Shown here: in pieces, positions 35,126 through 47,059 of the stretch
Layout of the letters: each line of letters starts with the position of its first letter
Position numbering within the stretch: the first letter of the stretch is position 1
DNA from: Methylobacterium mesophilicum SR1.6/6
GTDB taxonomy: Bacteria; Pseudomonadota; Alphaproteobacteria; Rhizobiales; Beijerinckiaceae
NCBI RefSeq assembly: GCF_000364445.2
Contig: NZ_CP043538.1
Span: 4,049,447 to 4,113,446, forward strand
Length of the DNA: 64,000 nucleotides
Reading direction: 5' to 3'
Translations under genes and position numbers: made by a program
The notes under the pieces: generated by a model
Seen by the model: the letters and a program-made list of their open reading frames with translations, nothing else
Told to the model about the DNA's origin: nothing
The model's database searches: none

Positions 35126-35338
35126 TCACCGCAGGGGCAACAGGCCAAGACGCCGCGCGATGGGGACCGACCGACGCCAGCGGCGTTTGCGTCCGAAGAC
35201 TCGGCGCGGATCCGGAAGCCGCGTGCCCGCGGCTACCCTGCGGACGACAGGTGCCTGTCGGCTGGCTCCGATCGCCACCAGAGCCGCCGCACTGATCAGC
35301 GCGACGAGTGCCGGGCCCAGGAACCAGCTCTCGAACAT
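35126..35338 (-). CDS. Small predicted membrane protein
   Basis: Unrecognised 70-residue protein. The ATG at 35338 follows GGGAG at good spacing and gives MFESWFLGPALVALISAAAL, a likely membrane helix. A basic tail follows (RRVFGRKRRWRRSVPIARR). The pattern of one helix with a cationic C-terminus would be N-out/C-in. A longer frame to 35407 is less likely. It is upstream of the DUF47/Pit operon on the same strand, about 130 bases away. Confidence 0.5.
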   Translation of the reverse strand: MFESWFLGPALVALISAAALVAIGASRQAPVVRRVAAGTRLPDPRRVFGRKRRWRRSVPIARRLGLLPLR

Positions 35339-35786
35339 CGGCAACTCCCGGCCCGGAAAGACATCACACGTCGAAAACCGGCGACGATTGCGGCCAAATC
35401 TGGACAACGCCTAAGCTTCCCCCGGAACTCCAATAATGGGGCGATCTGAGCTGTGGACATCCGCGCAGACGGTGGTGCGGCGCCCGGCCGCCCTGCTTCC
35501 ACGACGCGTCGCGCGAGCGTCGGGACTCGCCGGTCTCAGGACGGCGCGCCCGGCTGCGCAGCGGGTGTGCGATGCCGCACCGGACCCGCCAGGGAGCCGT
35601 CGCGAGTGGGCGGCGTCACGCATTCCCGCCGCGTTTCTGGTCTTTTCAGGCGGCGTTGATGCAGCCGCGCACGGCGCAAGCCGGTCGTCTCCGGGATGAC
35701 CGAGGCGGCCTCGCAGCGGTGAGGTTAAGTATTCATTTACCCTCCAGGTGTCCCATCCGGGTTCACGGAGGCGGGAAGGGGAAGCG
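35339..35786. other. Intergenic region, no supported gene
   Basis: Bases 35339-35786 carry only weak frames. An AT-richer promoter-like segment (TTAAGTATTCATTTACCCTC, 35725-35744) lies about 45 bases before the small membrane-protein gene at 35787. GGAACTCC near 35420 resembles the first half of an EcfG promoter, but no CGTT follows at the right distance. Confidence 0.35.
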
Positions 35787-35969
35787 ATGTCGAGCGAGAC
35801 CAAGACGCCGCCTCAGGAGCCGATCCTGGAACTGTGGCGCATTGTGGCGCTCGCGCTGATCGTGGCGGCCGGCATGCTCTTCGTCCACCTGATCGTCCCC
35901 AACGAGGCCGACGCGTCCGCCGATCCGGTCGTGGCGAGCGCAACCGCCGGCAATCCCGGTCTTCGCTAG
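35787..35969 (+). CDS. Small single-pass membrane protein
   Basis: A 60-residue protein with a short hydrophilic N-terminus (MSSETKTPPQEPILELWR), one membrane helix (IVALALIVAAGMLFVHLIV) and a soluble Asp/Ala-rich tail. GGAAGGGGAAGCG directly precedes the ATG, which strongly supports this start. No family recognised; topology predicted N-in. Confidence 0.65.
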   Translation: MSSETKTPPQEPILELWRIVALALIVAAGMLFVHLIVPNEADASADPVVASATAGNPGLR

Positions 35970-36044
35970 AGCAGGACATGGCGGACCGCACGATCGGGAC
36001 ATGCGATCGCGGCCGCCGTCACCGATGCCTGTCGGGCGCGCCGG

Positions 36045-36746
36045 TCACTTCACCGCGGCCTGATCCAATGCGGACGCGGCCGCCTTCAGATCGCGGCGCG
36101 CCTGCGCGATCGCCGTCGCCTTCTCGTCGCCCTGCGCATTCAGTGCTTCCAGGAAGGCCGTCCAGTCCGCGCGGGCGCTGTCCGGGATCTCTCCGTCGAG
36201 CCGTTTCCGAAGCTGGGCCACCCGCGCATCCGCGGTCGCGGCGGCCGGTGCGACCACATCGGCGTCGTAGACGCCAACCCCACAGGTCTGGCCACCAGCC
36301 TTGGTGTAGTACGTGGTCTTTGGCTCCTCCACCGTGCTGCCGGGCTTGGGAAACAGGTAGCGGATCACCGAAATCTGGCCCGGCACGGCGGACCCCATCA
36401 TCGTCCGGATGAAATAGTTGCCGGTCCTGTCGTGCAGGTCCCGCACGTCGTGTCCCCTGAGGATCGGGTTCGGGTGGGCGCTCATCACGCCGTCGGGCCC
36501 GACACAGAACACGTAGGTGTCGGCGGTCCGAAACCCGCGCGCGCCGTCAGTGAAGTCGCGAAGCGCCTGCGCCTTGTCGGCCTTCAGGGCCCGCTCGACC
36601 CGGCCGAGCATCCAGGAAGCGAGTCCGTTCGGGCTCGGATCGTCGCAGGAAGTCGGCGCCTCGCCGTCACCGCACGCCAGAGCCGGCGAGATCGGTGACA
36701 TCGCGAGGACCAGCACGGCCGCGAGCATCGAAGCTTTCAGGGTCAT
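36045..36746 (-). CDS. Secreted cache-domain protein
   Basis: A 233-residue periplasmic protein. The signal peptide (MTLKASMLAAVLVLAMSPIS, cleavage near ALA) leads into a single cache sensor-like domain at about residues 45-150. That domain contains FCVGPDGVMSAHPNPILRGH and DLHDRTGNYFIRTMM, typical of cache ligand pockets. YYTKAGGQTCGVGVYD follows. The last 70 residues are helical and charged. It has no transmembrane anchor or output domain, so it would act as a soluble binding protein, perhaps for a partner receptor. The start at 36746 is preferred over 36815 because of the signal peptide. Confidence 0.75.
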   Translation of the reverse strand: MTLKASMLAAVLVLAMSPISPALACGDGEAPTSCDDPSPNGLASWMLGRVERALKADKAQALRDFTDGARGFRTADTYVFCVGPDGVMSAHPNPILRGHDVRDLHDRTGNYFIRTMMGSAVPGQISVIRYLFPKPGSTVEEPKTTYYTKAGGQTCGVGVYDADVVAPAAATADARVAQLRKRLDGEIPDSARADWTAFLEALNAQGDEKATAIAQARRDLKAAASALDQAAVK

Positions 36747-36868
36747 CGGCCCCTCTCGAATGCAGCACATTCGCCGAATCGGGACCATCAGAAACTGCAC
36801 TTGCCCGATTGGCAAGCGCTGAAGACAGTTTTCGCTAGATCTTCAGCGGCATCCGTACCGCCGAATCG

Positions 36869-37744
36869 CTACTGCAGCGGCAGCGGGATCGCTTCGACGC
36901 CCACTTCGCCGATCCCGCGGGCCGCCAGGGCGGCCCGCAACGGGGCGTTGAGACAGCTACCCGCGGTAAACGCGCCGAGCGCCGAGCCGTGCCGACCGGC
37001 CTCGCGCGGAAGTGGCCCAATCAGCTGCACGACGCGCCGGGCGATCGCCGGTGCCGGATCGATCCAGGTCACCGGCCATGGAGCCAGGGCTTCAAGGCGC
37101 GGCAGCAGGAGGGGGTAGTGCGTGCAGGCGAGGCAGACCACGTCGGTGCGCCGCCCATCCGGTTCGGTCACGAAGCAGGGGGCGATCTCGGCCGCCAGGG
37201 CGGCATCGTCCACGGGTGCGCCGGCGAGTTCGGCCTCCGCGTAACCCGCGAGGTTCTGCGAGCCGACCCGGGTCACCGTGCAGGCGCCCGCGTAGGTGGC
37301 AATGAGATCCTGCGTGTAGGAGCGTGCCACCGTTCCGGGCGTGGCCAGGAGCGAGACGACCCGCGAGCGCGTCGCCGCCGCCGCAGGCTTGATCGGTGGC
37401 ACGACGCCGACGAAGGGCGTGGTGAAGCGCTGACGCAGGGCCGGAAGGACGAGGGTCGAGGCAGTGTTGCAGGCGATGACCACGAGGTCCGGCCTGTGCG
37501 TCGCGACCAGACGCTCCATCACGGCGAGGACGCGGGCGACGAGGGTGGCCTCGCCGAGGCGGCCATACGGGAAGGCCGCATCGTCACCGACATAGACGTA
37601 GCGGGCATCCGGACGGGCGCGGCGCACAGCCTCGAGGACGGTGAGTCCGCCGAGGCCGGAATCGAACACCAGGATGGTCGGCTCGGCTGCGACATGCAGC
37701 GCGGCGGCGGAGTGGGTGGCCCCGGCCATCAGATCGATCCGCAT
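36869..37744 (-). CDS. murI: Glutamate racemase
   Basis: Makes D-glutamate for peptidoglycan. The 291-residue product has the two catalytic Cys in VIACNTASTLVLPAL and VVCLACTHYPLLLPRL. It also has ILVFDSGLGGLTVLEAVRR and VYVGDDAAFPYGRLGE at the N-terminus. A GTG at 37762 is a possible longer start. The gene stands alone, with divergent egtB upstream. It complements the mur genes at 53-58 kb. Confidence 0.94.
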   Translation of the reverse strand: MRIDLMAGATHSAAALHVAAEPTILVFDSGLGGLTVLEAVRRARPDARYVYVGDDAAFPYGRLGEATLVARVLAVMERLVATHRPDLVVIACNTASTLVLPALRQRFTTPFVGVVPPIKPAAAATRSRVVSLLATPGTVARSYTQDLIATYAGACTVTRVGSQNLAGYAEAELAGAPVDDAALAAEIAPCFVTEPDGRRTDVVCLACTHYPLLLPRLEALAPWPVTWIDPAPAIARRVVQLIGPLPREAGRHGSALGAFTAGSCLNAPLRAALAARGIGEVGVEAIPLPLQ

Positions 37745-37997
37745 GAGAACCCCGGACTCCACGAACAGCGGCCCAAAATCTCGACGGCGAGGGTTAAGGC
37801 GGCCTCACTGCGGCGAGAGAAAGACGCGCCATCCCCAACAGTTCCGGTTAACCGACGCGGCGCCGGCGCGAAGATGACGGCGGACGGGTCGGGGGAGCGG
37901 CTGACCCGACGGAGGTTGTCGAAGCTCGAGCAGGACATATCTTCTGCGCACCAACCCTGGGCAGGGAAATGCTTCCGGGCTGGGGCCGAAAACAGGG

Positions 37998-39275
37998 ATG
38001 AATCTCATGGCAGCGACGGCCGCACTGCGCCCGGAGGAAGGGTGCGAGCAGGAGGCGCCAGCCTTCCCGCCCCCCGCGGTGTCGGCCCGCCCGATCGACC
38101 GGACTGCCTGGATCGCCGCCTTCCGACAGGTGCGCGGCGAGACCGAGCGCCGCGCTGCACCGCTTTCCGCGGAGGACCAGCAGGTCCAGTCCATGGCAGA
38201 TGCGAGCCCGACCAAGTGGCACCGGGCGCATGTGACGTGGTTCTTCGAGCAATTCCTGCTCCGCGAGCATCTGCCAGGCTACGCGATCTACGACGAGCGG
38301 CTGCACTACCTGTTCAACTCGTACTATGTGGCCGCCGGCCCGCGGCAACCGCGCATCCAGCGGGGCCTGATCACGCGCCCGACCATGGCGGAGGTCACCG
38401 CCTACCGCGCGCATGTGGACCGGGCGGTGGAGACCCTGCTCGGTCAGGCGTCCGACGGGGCGCTGGAGGCGGTGCTGCCGATCCTGGAAATCGGGCTCTA
38501 CCACGAGCAGCAGCACCAGGAACTTCTCCTCACCGATATCCTGCACGCCTTCGCGCAGAACCCGCTGAATCCCGCCTACGATTCCGCGTGGCGTTTCCCG
38601 GCACTGGAGGCTCTCTCCGGCCAGCGTCGCCTCGACCGGGCCATCGCGTGGATCGGGCACGACGGGGAGGGCTTCTCGTTCGACAACGAGTCGCCCCGCC
38701 ACGAGGCTCTCATCCCGGCCGGACGGATCGACCGGGCGCTGGTGACCAACCGGCAGTGGCTCGCCTTCATGGAGGACGGCGGCTATGCCAAGGCCGAGTT
38801 GTGGCTGTCCGACGGCTGGTATGCCGGCCCCGGCGAGGGCTGGGAGGCGCCCGGCTACTGGCGCCGGTCCGACGGCGGCTGGGCGACCATGACGCTGGGC
38901 GGCCTGCGCCCCGTGGACCTCGACGCCCCGGTCACGCATGTCAGCTACTACGAGGCCGATGCGTTTGCCCGCTGGTCGGGACGCTTCCTGCCGACTGAGT
39001 TCGAGTGGGAGGTCGCGGCCCGGGACGGCCAGCTGCCCGACGCCTTCGGACTCGTGTGGCAATGGACCCGCAGCGCCTACCTGCCGTATCCCGGCTACCG
39101 GCCGCTGCCGGGGGCCCTCGGCGAGTACAACGGCAAGTTTATGGCCAACCAGTTCGTGCTGCGCGGCTCGTCGGTCGCGACGCCCGCGGGCCATGCCCGG
39201 CTGCCCTACCGCAACTTCTTCTATCCGCACCAGCGCTGGCAGTTCACGGGCCTGCGTCTGGCCGACGCCGCCTGA
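37998..39275 (+). CDS. egtB: Ergothioneine biosynthesis protein EgtB (hercynylcysteine S-oxide synthase type)
   Basis: Iron-dependent sulfoxide synthase joining a thiol donor to hercynine. The 425 residues include an N-terminal DinB-like domain with PTKWHRAHVTWFFEQFLLRE and the iron-binding triad HEQQHQE (H-x3-H-x-E). The C-terminal formylglycine-generating-enzyme-like domain has YWRRSDGGWATM, THVSYYEADAFARW, LPTEFEWEVAARDG and NQFVLRGSSVATP. Length is normal. egtD follows after 19 bases. The egtA, egtC and egtE genes are absent here, which fits the short EgtB/EgtD arrangement. Methylobacterium species are known ergothioneine producers. Confidence 0.94.
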   Translation: MNLMAATAALRPEEGCEQEAPAFPPPAVSARPIDRTAWIAAFRQVRGETERRAAPLSAEDQQVQSMADASPTKWHRAHVTWFFEQFLLREHLPGYAIYDERLHYLFNSYYVAAGPRQPRIQRGLITRPTMAEVTAYRAHVDRAVETLLGQASDGALEAVLPILEIGLYHEQQHQELLLTDILHAFAQNPLNPAYDSAWRFPALEALSGQRRLDRAIAWIGHDGEGFSFDNESPRHEALIPAGRIDRALVTNRQWLAFMEDGGYAKAELWLSDGWYAGPGEGWEAPGYWRRSDGGWATMTLGGLRPVDLDAPVTHVSYYEADAFARWSGRFLPTEFEWEVAARDGQLPDAFGLVWQWTRSAYLPYPGYRPLPGALGEYNGKFMANQFVLRGSSVATPAGHARLPYRNFFYPHQRWQFTGLRLADAA

Positions 39276-39294
39276 CGCGCCCCCGGAGGCCTCC

Positions 39295-40269
39295 TTGACC
39301 ATCAAGCCCGCATTCCCCGACGCGACCCCGATCGCGCTGGAAACGGCCGAACTCGCCTTCCTGGCCGATGTCCGGGAGGGCCTGTCCCGGCCGCAGAAGG
39401 CGCTCTCGCCCAAGTACTTCTACGACACCGCCGGCTCGGACCTGTTCGAGGCCATAACCCGCCTGCCGGAATACTACCCGACCCGCACCGAGATCGGCAT
39501 CCTGGACCGGATCGGTCCGGAGATCGCGGCGCTGCTGCCGGCTCAGGCGGCCCTGGTGGAATTCGGCAGCGGCTCGACCGTGAAGCTCCGCTGCCTGCTC
39601 CGGCACCTCGACACGCTCGCCGCCTATGTTCCGGTGGACGTCTCCGGCGAGTTCCTGCGCGCGCAGGCGGACGTTCTCAGCGCCGACTTCCCGCACCTGC
39701 GCGTGGAGCCGGTGGCGGCGGATTTCACCCGGGACTTCGTGCTGCCGGAGAGCCTGGACGGACTGCCGCGGGCGGGCTTCTTCCCGGGCTCGACGATCGG
39801 CAACTTCGAGCCGTCCGAGGCCGAGGACTTGTTGCGCCGCTTCGGCCGGATCCTGGGGCAGGGCGCCCACATGATCGTGGGCGTCGACCTCGTGAAGGAC
39901 TCTGCGACCCTTGAGACGGCCTACGACGATGCCGCGGGTGTGACGGCGGCGTTCAATCGCAACCTCCTGACCCGGATCAACCGGGAACTCGCCGGGCGCT
40001 TCAACCTCGATGCCTTCGCTCACCGCGCCGTGTTCAACCCGCAGGCATCGCGGATCGAGATGCATCTCGTCGCCCGGGACGCGCAGGCGGTGCGCGTCGG
40101 TTCCGACACCTTCACCTTCGCGGCGGGCGAGACGATCCACACGGAGAGCAGCTACAAATATACGCCGACGACCTTCCGGGAATTGGCGGAACGGGCCGGC
40201 TGGACATGGCTTACCGTGTGGACTGATCCGGACGCGCTGTTCTCGGTCCACGCCCTGCGGCTGGACTGA
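39295..40269 (+). CDS. egtD: L-histidine N(alpha)-methyltransferase EgtD
   Basis: SAM-dependent trimethylation of histidine to hercynine, the first step of ergothioneine synthesis. The start is TTG at 39295 with CCGGAGGCC upstream; no ATG fits. The 324-residue protein shows KALSPKYFYDTAGSDLFEAI, EYYPTRTEIGIL, the SAM motif LVEFGSGSTVKLRCLL, YVPVDVSGEFLRAQA, FFPGSTIGNFEPSEAEDLL and HMIVGVDLVKD. Length is standard. It is the second gene of an egtB-egtD operon; a membrane cyclase gene starts 41 bases further on. Confidence 0.94.
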   Translation: MTIKPAFPDATPIALETAELAFLADVREGLSRPQKALSPKYFYDTAGSDLFEAITRLPEYYPTRTEIGILDRIGPEIAALLPAQAALVEFGSGSTVKLRCLLRHLDTLAAYVPVDVSGEFLRAQADVLSADFPHLRVEPVAADFTRDFVLPESLDGLPRAGFFPGSTIGNFEPSEAEDLLRRFGRILGQGAHMIVGVDLVKDSATLETAYDDAAGVTAAFNRNLLTRINRELAGRFNLDAFAHRAVFNPQASRIEMHLVARDAQAVRVGSDTFTFAAGETIHTESSYKYTPTTFRELAERAGWTWLTVWTDPDALFSVHALRLD

Positions 40270-40310
40270 GGAGCGCCGGCGACCGGGGGGCCGCCACAGA
40301 GGACGCGTCG

Positions 40311-41375
40311 ATGCGTTTCAGGCCCCCATGGTTCTTTCTCGTCGCGCCGACGCTCGGTGCCCTGGCCGGCCTGATGTACGGAGCGATCTTCGAGGTCGGT
40401 CCGCTCACGGGCGCGGCGATCCGTGGCGCCATCATCGGCACGCCGATCATGCTCTACGAGCGCCGTCTCCTGCTCCCACGCCTGCGGGAGCGGATCCGAG
40501 GCCTTGCGACGCCGCTGTTCCTGCTCGCCACCGTGGCGATCTACATCGCGATGATCGTCATCGGCAACGCGGTCGCCAGCACCATCCTGAACCGCCTGTT
40601 CCGCTTCATGTACAGCGAGCGCAACGCGATGCTGATGACGGATACGGGTCTGCTCTACGCGCTCGGCATCTCGGCCATCGTGGTTTTCGTTTTCCGCGTC
40701 CGCGACCTGATCGGACCGGGCGTGTTCGCCAACCTGCTGATCGGCCGCTACCACCGGCCGATCAGCGAGGAGCGTATCTTCCTCTTCCTCGACGTCACCG
40801 GCTCGACCCGCTTCGCCGACCGGTACGGCGACCGCGCTGCCCAGGCCTATCTCGGGCAGGTCTTCAACGCCCTGGCCCTACCGGTCTCCCGCACGCGCGG
40901 CTCCATCGACGACTATATCGGCGACCTCGCGCTGGTGACCTGGACGATGGAGCGGGGCCTGCGCGACGCGGCGTGCCTGCGCTGCGTCTTCGATTTCGCC
41001 GCGCGGCTCAACGCCGAGGCGGAGAGTTGGCGCAGCCGCTTCGGGCAGGTGCCGGAATTCCGCGCCGCGCTCCATTGCGGCCCGGTCGTCACCGCCGAGA
41101 TCGGACTGGAACGCCACAAGATCGCGTATTTCGGCGACGTCGTGAACACCACGGCACGGTTGGAGACGCTGTCCAAGTCGCTGGGCGTCCACGTCCTCGT
41201 CTCGGCCGATCTCCTCGACCGGATCGGACAGCTGCCGGACGACCTCGAGGCGGAGGATCTCGGCGCCCATACCCTGCGCGGGCGGGAGGAAGCCCTGGTG
41301 GTGGCCGCGGTTCGGCATCGAACGCCCGTTCCGTTTCCGGCGGCAGCGCCGCGCCGGGCGGCCGTGACGGGCTGA
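40311..41375 (+). CDS. Membrane-anchored class III adenylate/guanylate cyclase
   Basis: The 354-residue protein has about four N-terminal membrane helices (around residues 8-28, 33-50, 67-90 and 115-132). A cytoplasmic cyclase catalytic domain follows (about 155-335). Metal-binding Asp residues occur in FLFLDVTGSTRFADRYGD and in the IDDYIGDLALVTW segment. The nucleotide/transition-state residues are in HKIAYFGDVVNTTARLETL (Asn, Arg). It should make cAMP; the purine-specifying residues were not checked. It follows egtD by 41 bases on the same strand and may be co-transcribed. The stop codon directly abuts the convergent oxidase stop (TGATCA). Confidence 0.88.
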   Translation: MRFRPPWFFLVAPTLGALAGLMYGAIFEVGPLTGAAIRGAIIGTPIMLYERRLLLPRLRERIRGLATPLFLLATVAIYIAMIVIGNAVASTILNRLFRFMYSERNAMLMTDTGLLYALGISAIVVFVFRVRDLIGPGVFANLLIGRYHRPISEERIFLFLDVTGSTRFADRYGDRAAQAYLGQVFNALALPVSRTRGSIDDYIGDLALVTWTMERGLRDAACLRCVFDFAARLNAEAESWRSRFGQVPEFRAALHCGPVVTAEIGLERHKIAYFGDVVNTTARLETLSKSLGVHVLVSADLLDRIGQLPDDLEAEDLGAHTLRGREEALVVAAVRHRTPVPFPAAAPRRAAVTG

Positions 41376-42692
41376 TCAGGCGCCCAACACCTTCAGCACG
41401 TCGCGGGCGGCCCGGCCGCCGTCGAGGGTCGCGCCGCCGACCGTCATGGCGCCGCCGCCGGCCAGCGCCTCCCCGGCGAAGAACACCCGTCCGCCTACCG
41501 GTTCGCGCAGCCGGTCGCGGGCGTCGGCGTGGCCCGGCACGACGATCGAGTAGGACCCGCGGGCCTGCGGATCCGTCCACCAGCCGGCGAGCCGACCGGC
41601 CAGCACGACGCCCCGGGCCTTGTCGCCCAGGATCGCGCCGAGTCGTTCGGTGGCGAGTGCCACCGCCGCAGCTTCTCCGGCGCGGCAGAGGTCGCGGGCG
41701 AGATCGCCGCCGAGATTGGCGACTGCCAGCGGGCGGCCGAACGGAGCCATCTCGAGGTAGAGGGTCGGTCCGCCGGCCGCGACCGAGACCGCGTCGCCCA
41801 GGGCCGCCGGGTCGATCTTCGCCGGGTCGAGGCTAAGTCCGATCTTCGTGTAGGCACCCATGCGCAGCCCATCCAGCGCAGCCCGCGCGGAGTCCGGGAG
41901 GCCCGGCGTGAACCGGATCGCGCCCTCCCTCAGGACGCCGACCGGGACCGTGACGATGACGGCCGCCGCCGTCAGGGTGCCGCGCGCCGTCTCGACCCGC
42001 ACATCCCGTTCGGACCAGTCGATCGCCCGGACGGCGCAGCCGAGGCTTACCGGCACGTCGGAGAAGTGCCGCGCGACGAGGTCGCCGTAGCCGTCGACCC
42101 ACAGGTCGCTGCCAGACCAGAGGCGATCGTAATCGACCGCCGAGACGCGCTCCGGATCTTCGCCCAGCGACAGCCGGCTCAAGCCCGCGGCGGCCTGTTC
42201 AGCATCGGGGCCGCCGGCGCGGGCTGCCTCCGCCAGCGACGGGTCGCCCTTGCCCTTCGGGTCCAGCAGGGCATCGAGGCCGGAGAAGCCGGCGCGCCGC
42301 TTGGCCTTCTCGGCGTCGGTGGCCGGCCGCCCGTCGATCGTGAGGCTGCGCGCCCAGCCGTCCTCGCGGGCAAAGCGGACCGCTGCCTGCCGGGCGATCG
42401 GCGCCCAGGGATTGTGCTCGGCCCAGTGAATATACTCGGCGCCCGCATCGAAGGGGCAGTCGGGACCGAGCGCCCTGTCGGTGAAGGCGCGACCGCCGAT
42501 CCGGTCCCGAGCCTCGACCAGCGTGAAGTTCTGTCCGGCCGCACGCAGGGCGGAGGCGGCCGCGAGGCCGGCCGCACCGGCGCCGACGATCACCACCGGG
42601 CCGCCGCGCGCAGCCGCGCGCAGGGCCGGGGCCGCCAGCACCGCAGATGCGAGGATCGAGCGTCGGGTCGGTCTCAGTCGAGCCGGGTTCAT
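41376..42692 (-). CDS. Tat-exported flavin amine oxidase family protein
   Basis: FAD-dependent oxidase of the monoamine/polyamine oxidase group, 438 residues. The ATG at 42692 follows GGAGGCGCC. A twin-arginine signal (PTRRSILASAVLAAPALRAA) opens the protein. The FAD dinucleotide fold is VVIVGAGAAGLAAASALRAA with VEARDRIGGRAFTD. AAVIVTVPVGVLREGAIRF and the C-terminal FAD loop RVFFAGEALAGGGAMTVGGA are also diagnostic. Export suggests periplasmic amine oxidation; substrate unknown. Confidence 0.88.
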   Translation of the reverse strand: MNPARLRPTRRSILASAVLAAPALRAAARGGPVVIVGAGAAGLAAASALRAAGQNFTLVEARDRIGGRAFTDRALGPDCPFDAGAEYIHWAEHNPWAPIARQAAVRFAREDGWARSLTIDGRPATDAEKAKRRAGFSGLDALLDPKGKGDPSLAEAARAGGPDAEQAAAGLSRLSLGEDPERVSAVDYDRLWSGSDLWVDGYGDLVARHFSDVPVSLGCAVRAIDWSERDVRVETARGTLTAAAVIVTVPVGVLREGAIRFTPGLPDSARAALDGLRMGAYTKIGLSLDPAKIDPAALGDAVSVAAGGPTLYLEMAPFGRPLAVANLGGDLARDLCRAGEAAAVALATERLGAILGDKARGVVLAGRLAGWWTDPQARGSYSIVVPGHADARDRLREPVGGRVFFAGEALAGGGAMTVGGATLDGGRAARDVLKVLGA

Positions 42693-42945
42693 GGCGCCTC
42701 CGCCCGGACAGGTCCCGGAGCCCGCGGACCACGGTAAACGACGGGACAACCTCGGACCGGCTGTCCCGCTCACACCTTCGTCCTGAGATGCCGCGCGATC
42801 GGAGATCGCGGGGTCTCGACGGAGCCGTCCGGGGAGCGCGCGGCCCGGCCCCTCGTTGAAGGCGGCTACGCCCCGTCTCGGAATGAGGGCGTGGGTCGGA
42901 GGGGCCACGTCAGACAGGTCTGAGGCCGCCTTTCGAGACGATCCT

Positions 42946-43230
42946 CTAGCCGCGCCCGGCCGGGTTGCTCGAACGCTTCTCCATCATCGCCTTGACCTGC
43001 ATCAGCTGGTCCCAGACCTGTCCCGGCGACGTCCCGAAGAAGCTGAAGCCCGCGTTGACGCCCCAGTAGACGCCGAAACAGATCAGCGGCACCAGAAACC
43101 AGGAGAGGACCTCCTCGCCGCGCTTGCGCCGACGGCGGCGCTTGCGGCGCTCCTCGCGCCAGGTCGGCTTTTTCGGGGGCGCCGGCTGCGCGACGGGGGA
43201 CAGGGGTCCCTCGTGCAAGTTGTCAGTCAT
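42946..43230 (-). CDS. Hypothetical protein with one membrane helix and a basic cytoplasmic tail
   Basis: A 94-residue protein of unknown family. It has a Pro-rich start, then a strongly basic stretch (WREERRKRRRRRKRGEE, residues 24-40), one membrane helix (VLSWFLVPLICFGVYWGVNA) and a short C-terminal part (TSPGQVWDQLMQVKAMMEKR). The basic segment fixes the N-terminus inside. It reads in the same direction as clpA, 91 bases downstream of it. I see no characterised homologue. Confidence 0.7.
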   Translation of the reverse strand: MTDNLHEGPLSPVAQPAPPKKPTWREERRKRRRRRKRGEEVLSWFLVPLICFGVYWGVNAGFSFFGTSPGQVWDQLMQVKAMMEKRSSNPAGRG

Positions 43231-43321
43231 CGGGCGCCTCCTCGCCGCGGCGCATTCGCGTCGCGGCGGTCATAGACCGGCGGATCCTGGTCCGGAAGGC
43301 CGCCGGCCGGCGTGCACACCA

Positions 43322-45805
<2,484 letters not shown>

Positions 45806-45842
45806 AGCTGGCCTCTGTGTGGGTGCCTACCGCGAGCGGCGC

Positions 45843-46244
45843 CTATTTCTTTTCCATAACGCACTGGAGAGGATGTTGGTGTTTGCGCGCGAAGTCCATG
45901 ACCTGCGTCACCTTGGTCTCCGCCACCTCGTAGGTGAAGACCCCGCACTCTCCGACCCCGTTCTGATGCACGTGCATCATGATGTGATAGGCGTCCTCGT
46001 GGCTCTTATTGAAGAACCGCTCGACCACCAGCACCACGAACTCCATCGGCGTGTAGTCGTCGTTGAGGAGGAGCACCCGGTAGAGACTCGGCCGCTTGGT
46101 GCGGGGCTTCGTGCGGGTGATGATCGCGGTGTTGGACCGGTCGTCGCCTCCCGGGGCGCGCGAGCCGGACGCCGTGATCGCGCTGCGCGCCGGCCGGAGA
46201 ACCCTCGTCGAAATCGCGGTGCCCTGCATGGGGACCTGTATCAT
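45843..46244 (-). CDS. clpS: ATP-dependent Clp protease adaptor ClpS
   Basis: Adaptor that delivers N-end-rule substrates to ClpA. The conserved domain (about the last 85 residues) contains [40 protein letters not shown] and [20 protein letters not shown], plus the ending [10 protein letters not shown]. The start is uncertain. I used the ATG at 46244 (133 residues); a shorter start at the next in-frame ATG (46229) or a longer one at 46343 is possible. None has a convincing Shine-Dalgarno. Co-transcribed with clpA downstream. Confidence 0.92.
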   Translation of the reverse strand: MIQVPMQGTAISTRVLRPARSAITASGSRAPGGDDRSNTAIITRTKPRTKRPSLYRVLLLNDDYTPMEFVVLVVERFFNKSHEDAYHIMMHVHQNGVGECGVFTYEVAETKVTQVMDFARKHQHPLQCVMEKK

Positions 46245-46438
46245 GTGCGTCGAACCGATCCCTCGATTGGAGCGGGCGTCGCCGACCCTAGCGGGCGAAC
46301 CTGTCCTGGCCCTGCCGGGGGCAGCGCTCAGCTCCACGGTCATTAATCTACAGACGGTGAGCCGACTTCGCCAGACGCCTGTGCGCGTTTGTCCGCCCCG
46401 CGAAGCTTGCGTCCGGCGCAGGTCCGCCGACGCCCAGG

Positions 46439-46765
46439 TCAGGGTCGGTCGCCGCGCGACGCCACCGGATTCATGAGATCACCGGCCAGTGTCGCCACGA
46501 GGCTGTTGGCCGCCGTCGCGCGCGCAGTGAAACGCTCGCCGGCGCGGCTCAGATAGGCCGTCTGCACCGCGAGGACCTCGGCCGGGTTGCGAGCCGCAGC
46601 GAGGCGCTGCGCCGTAGCGGCCAGGTCGTCGAGCCCCTGCCTGGCGGAATCGAGCCACTCGATGCCGAGCGTCTGAGCCGTCCGGGTCGCGTGACCGAGT
46701 CGACGCAGCGCCAAGCGCGTCCCGGCGGAGGGCGGGAATGCGGGGAAGGCGCGATCGTTCGACAT
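46439..46765 (-). CDS. Phasin family protein
   Basis: Small helical protein of 108 residues that coats PHB granules or serves as a general phasin. The ATG at 46765 has CTGGAGG upstream. The sequence is mostly one long amphipathic helix: [69 protein letters not shown]...YL is the typical phasin signature. No signal peptide. It fits with phaZ at 21951-23270. A longer frame to 47050 is not supported. Confidence 0.8.
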   Translation of the reverse strand: MSNDRAFPAFPPSAGTRLALRRLGHATRTAQTLGIEWLDSARQGLDDLAATAQRLAAARNPAEVLAVQTAYLSRAGERFTARATAANSLVATLAGDLMNPVASRGDRP

Positions 46766-47059
46766 GGGCCGACCTCCAGGCCGCCGCCGGCCCTGAAGGC
46801 CATACTCGACCGGCACGGCCAGCGAATGCGGATCTGCGCCGACTTTGTGCGCCGCGTCAGCGAGCGTCAAGCCGGCGCGCCCGGGCGCCGATAAGTGGCC
46901 TCCCAAACGCAGGGATCCGGTACTCGAAGCGTCGGCATTAACGGGCCTGTAACTGCGCTTGCCTAACTCTCCGATGATGCAGCGGGGCCACGCGATCAAG
47001 GCGGGCTCACGCAGGGGACACGACCGGCGAGCGCCGGTTTCGCGAGGCAATCAGGCGTG

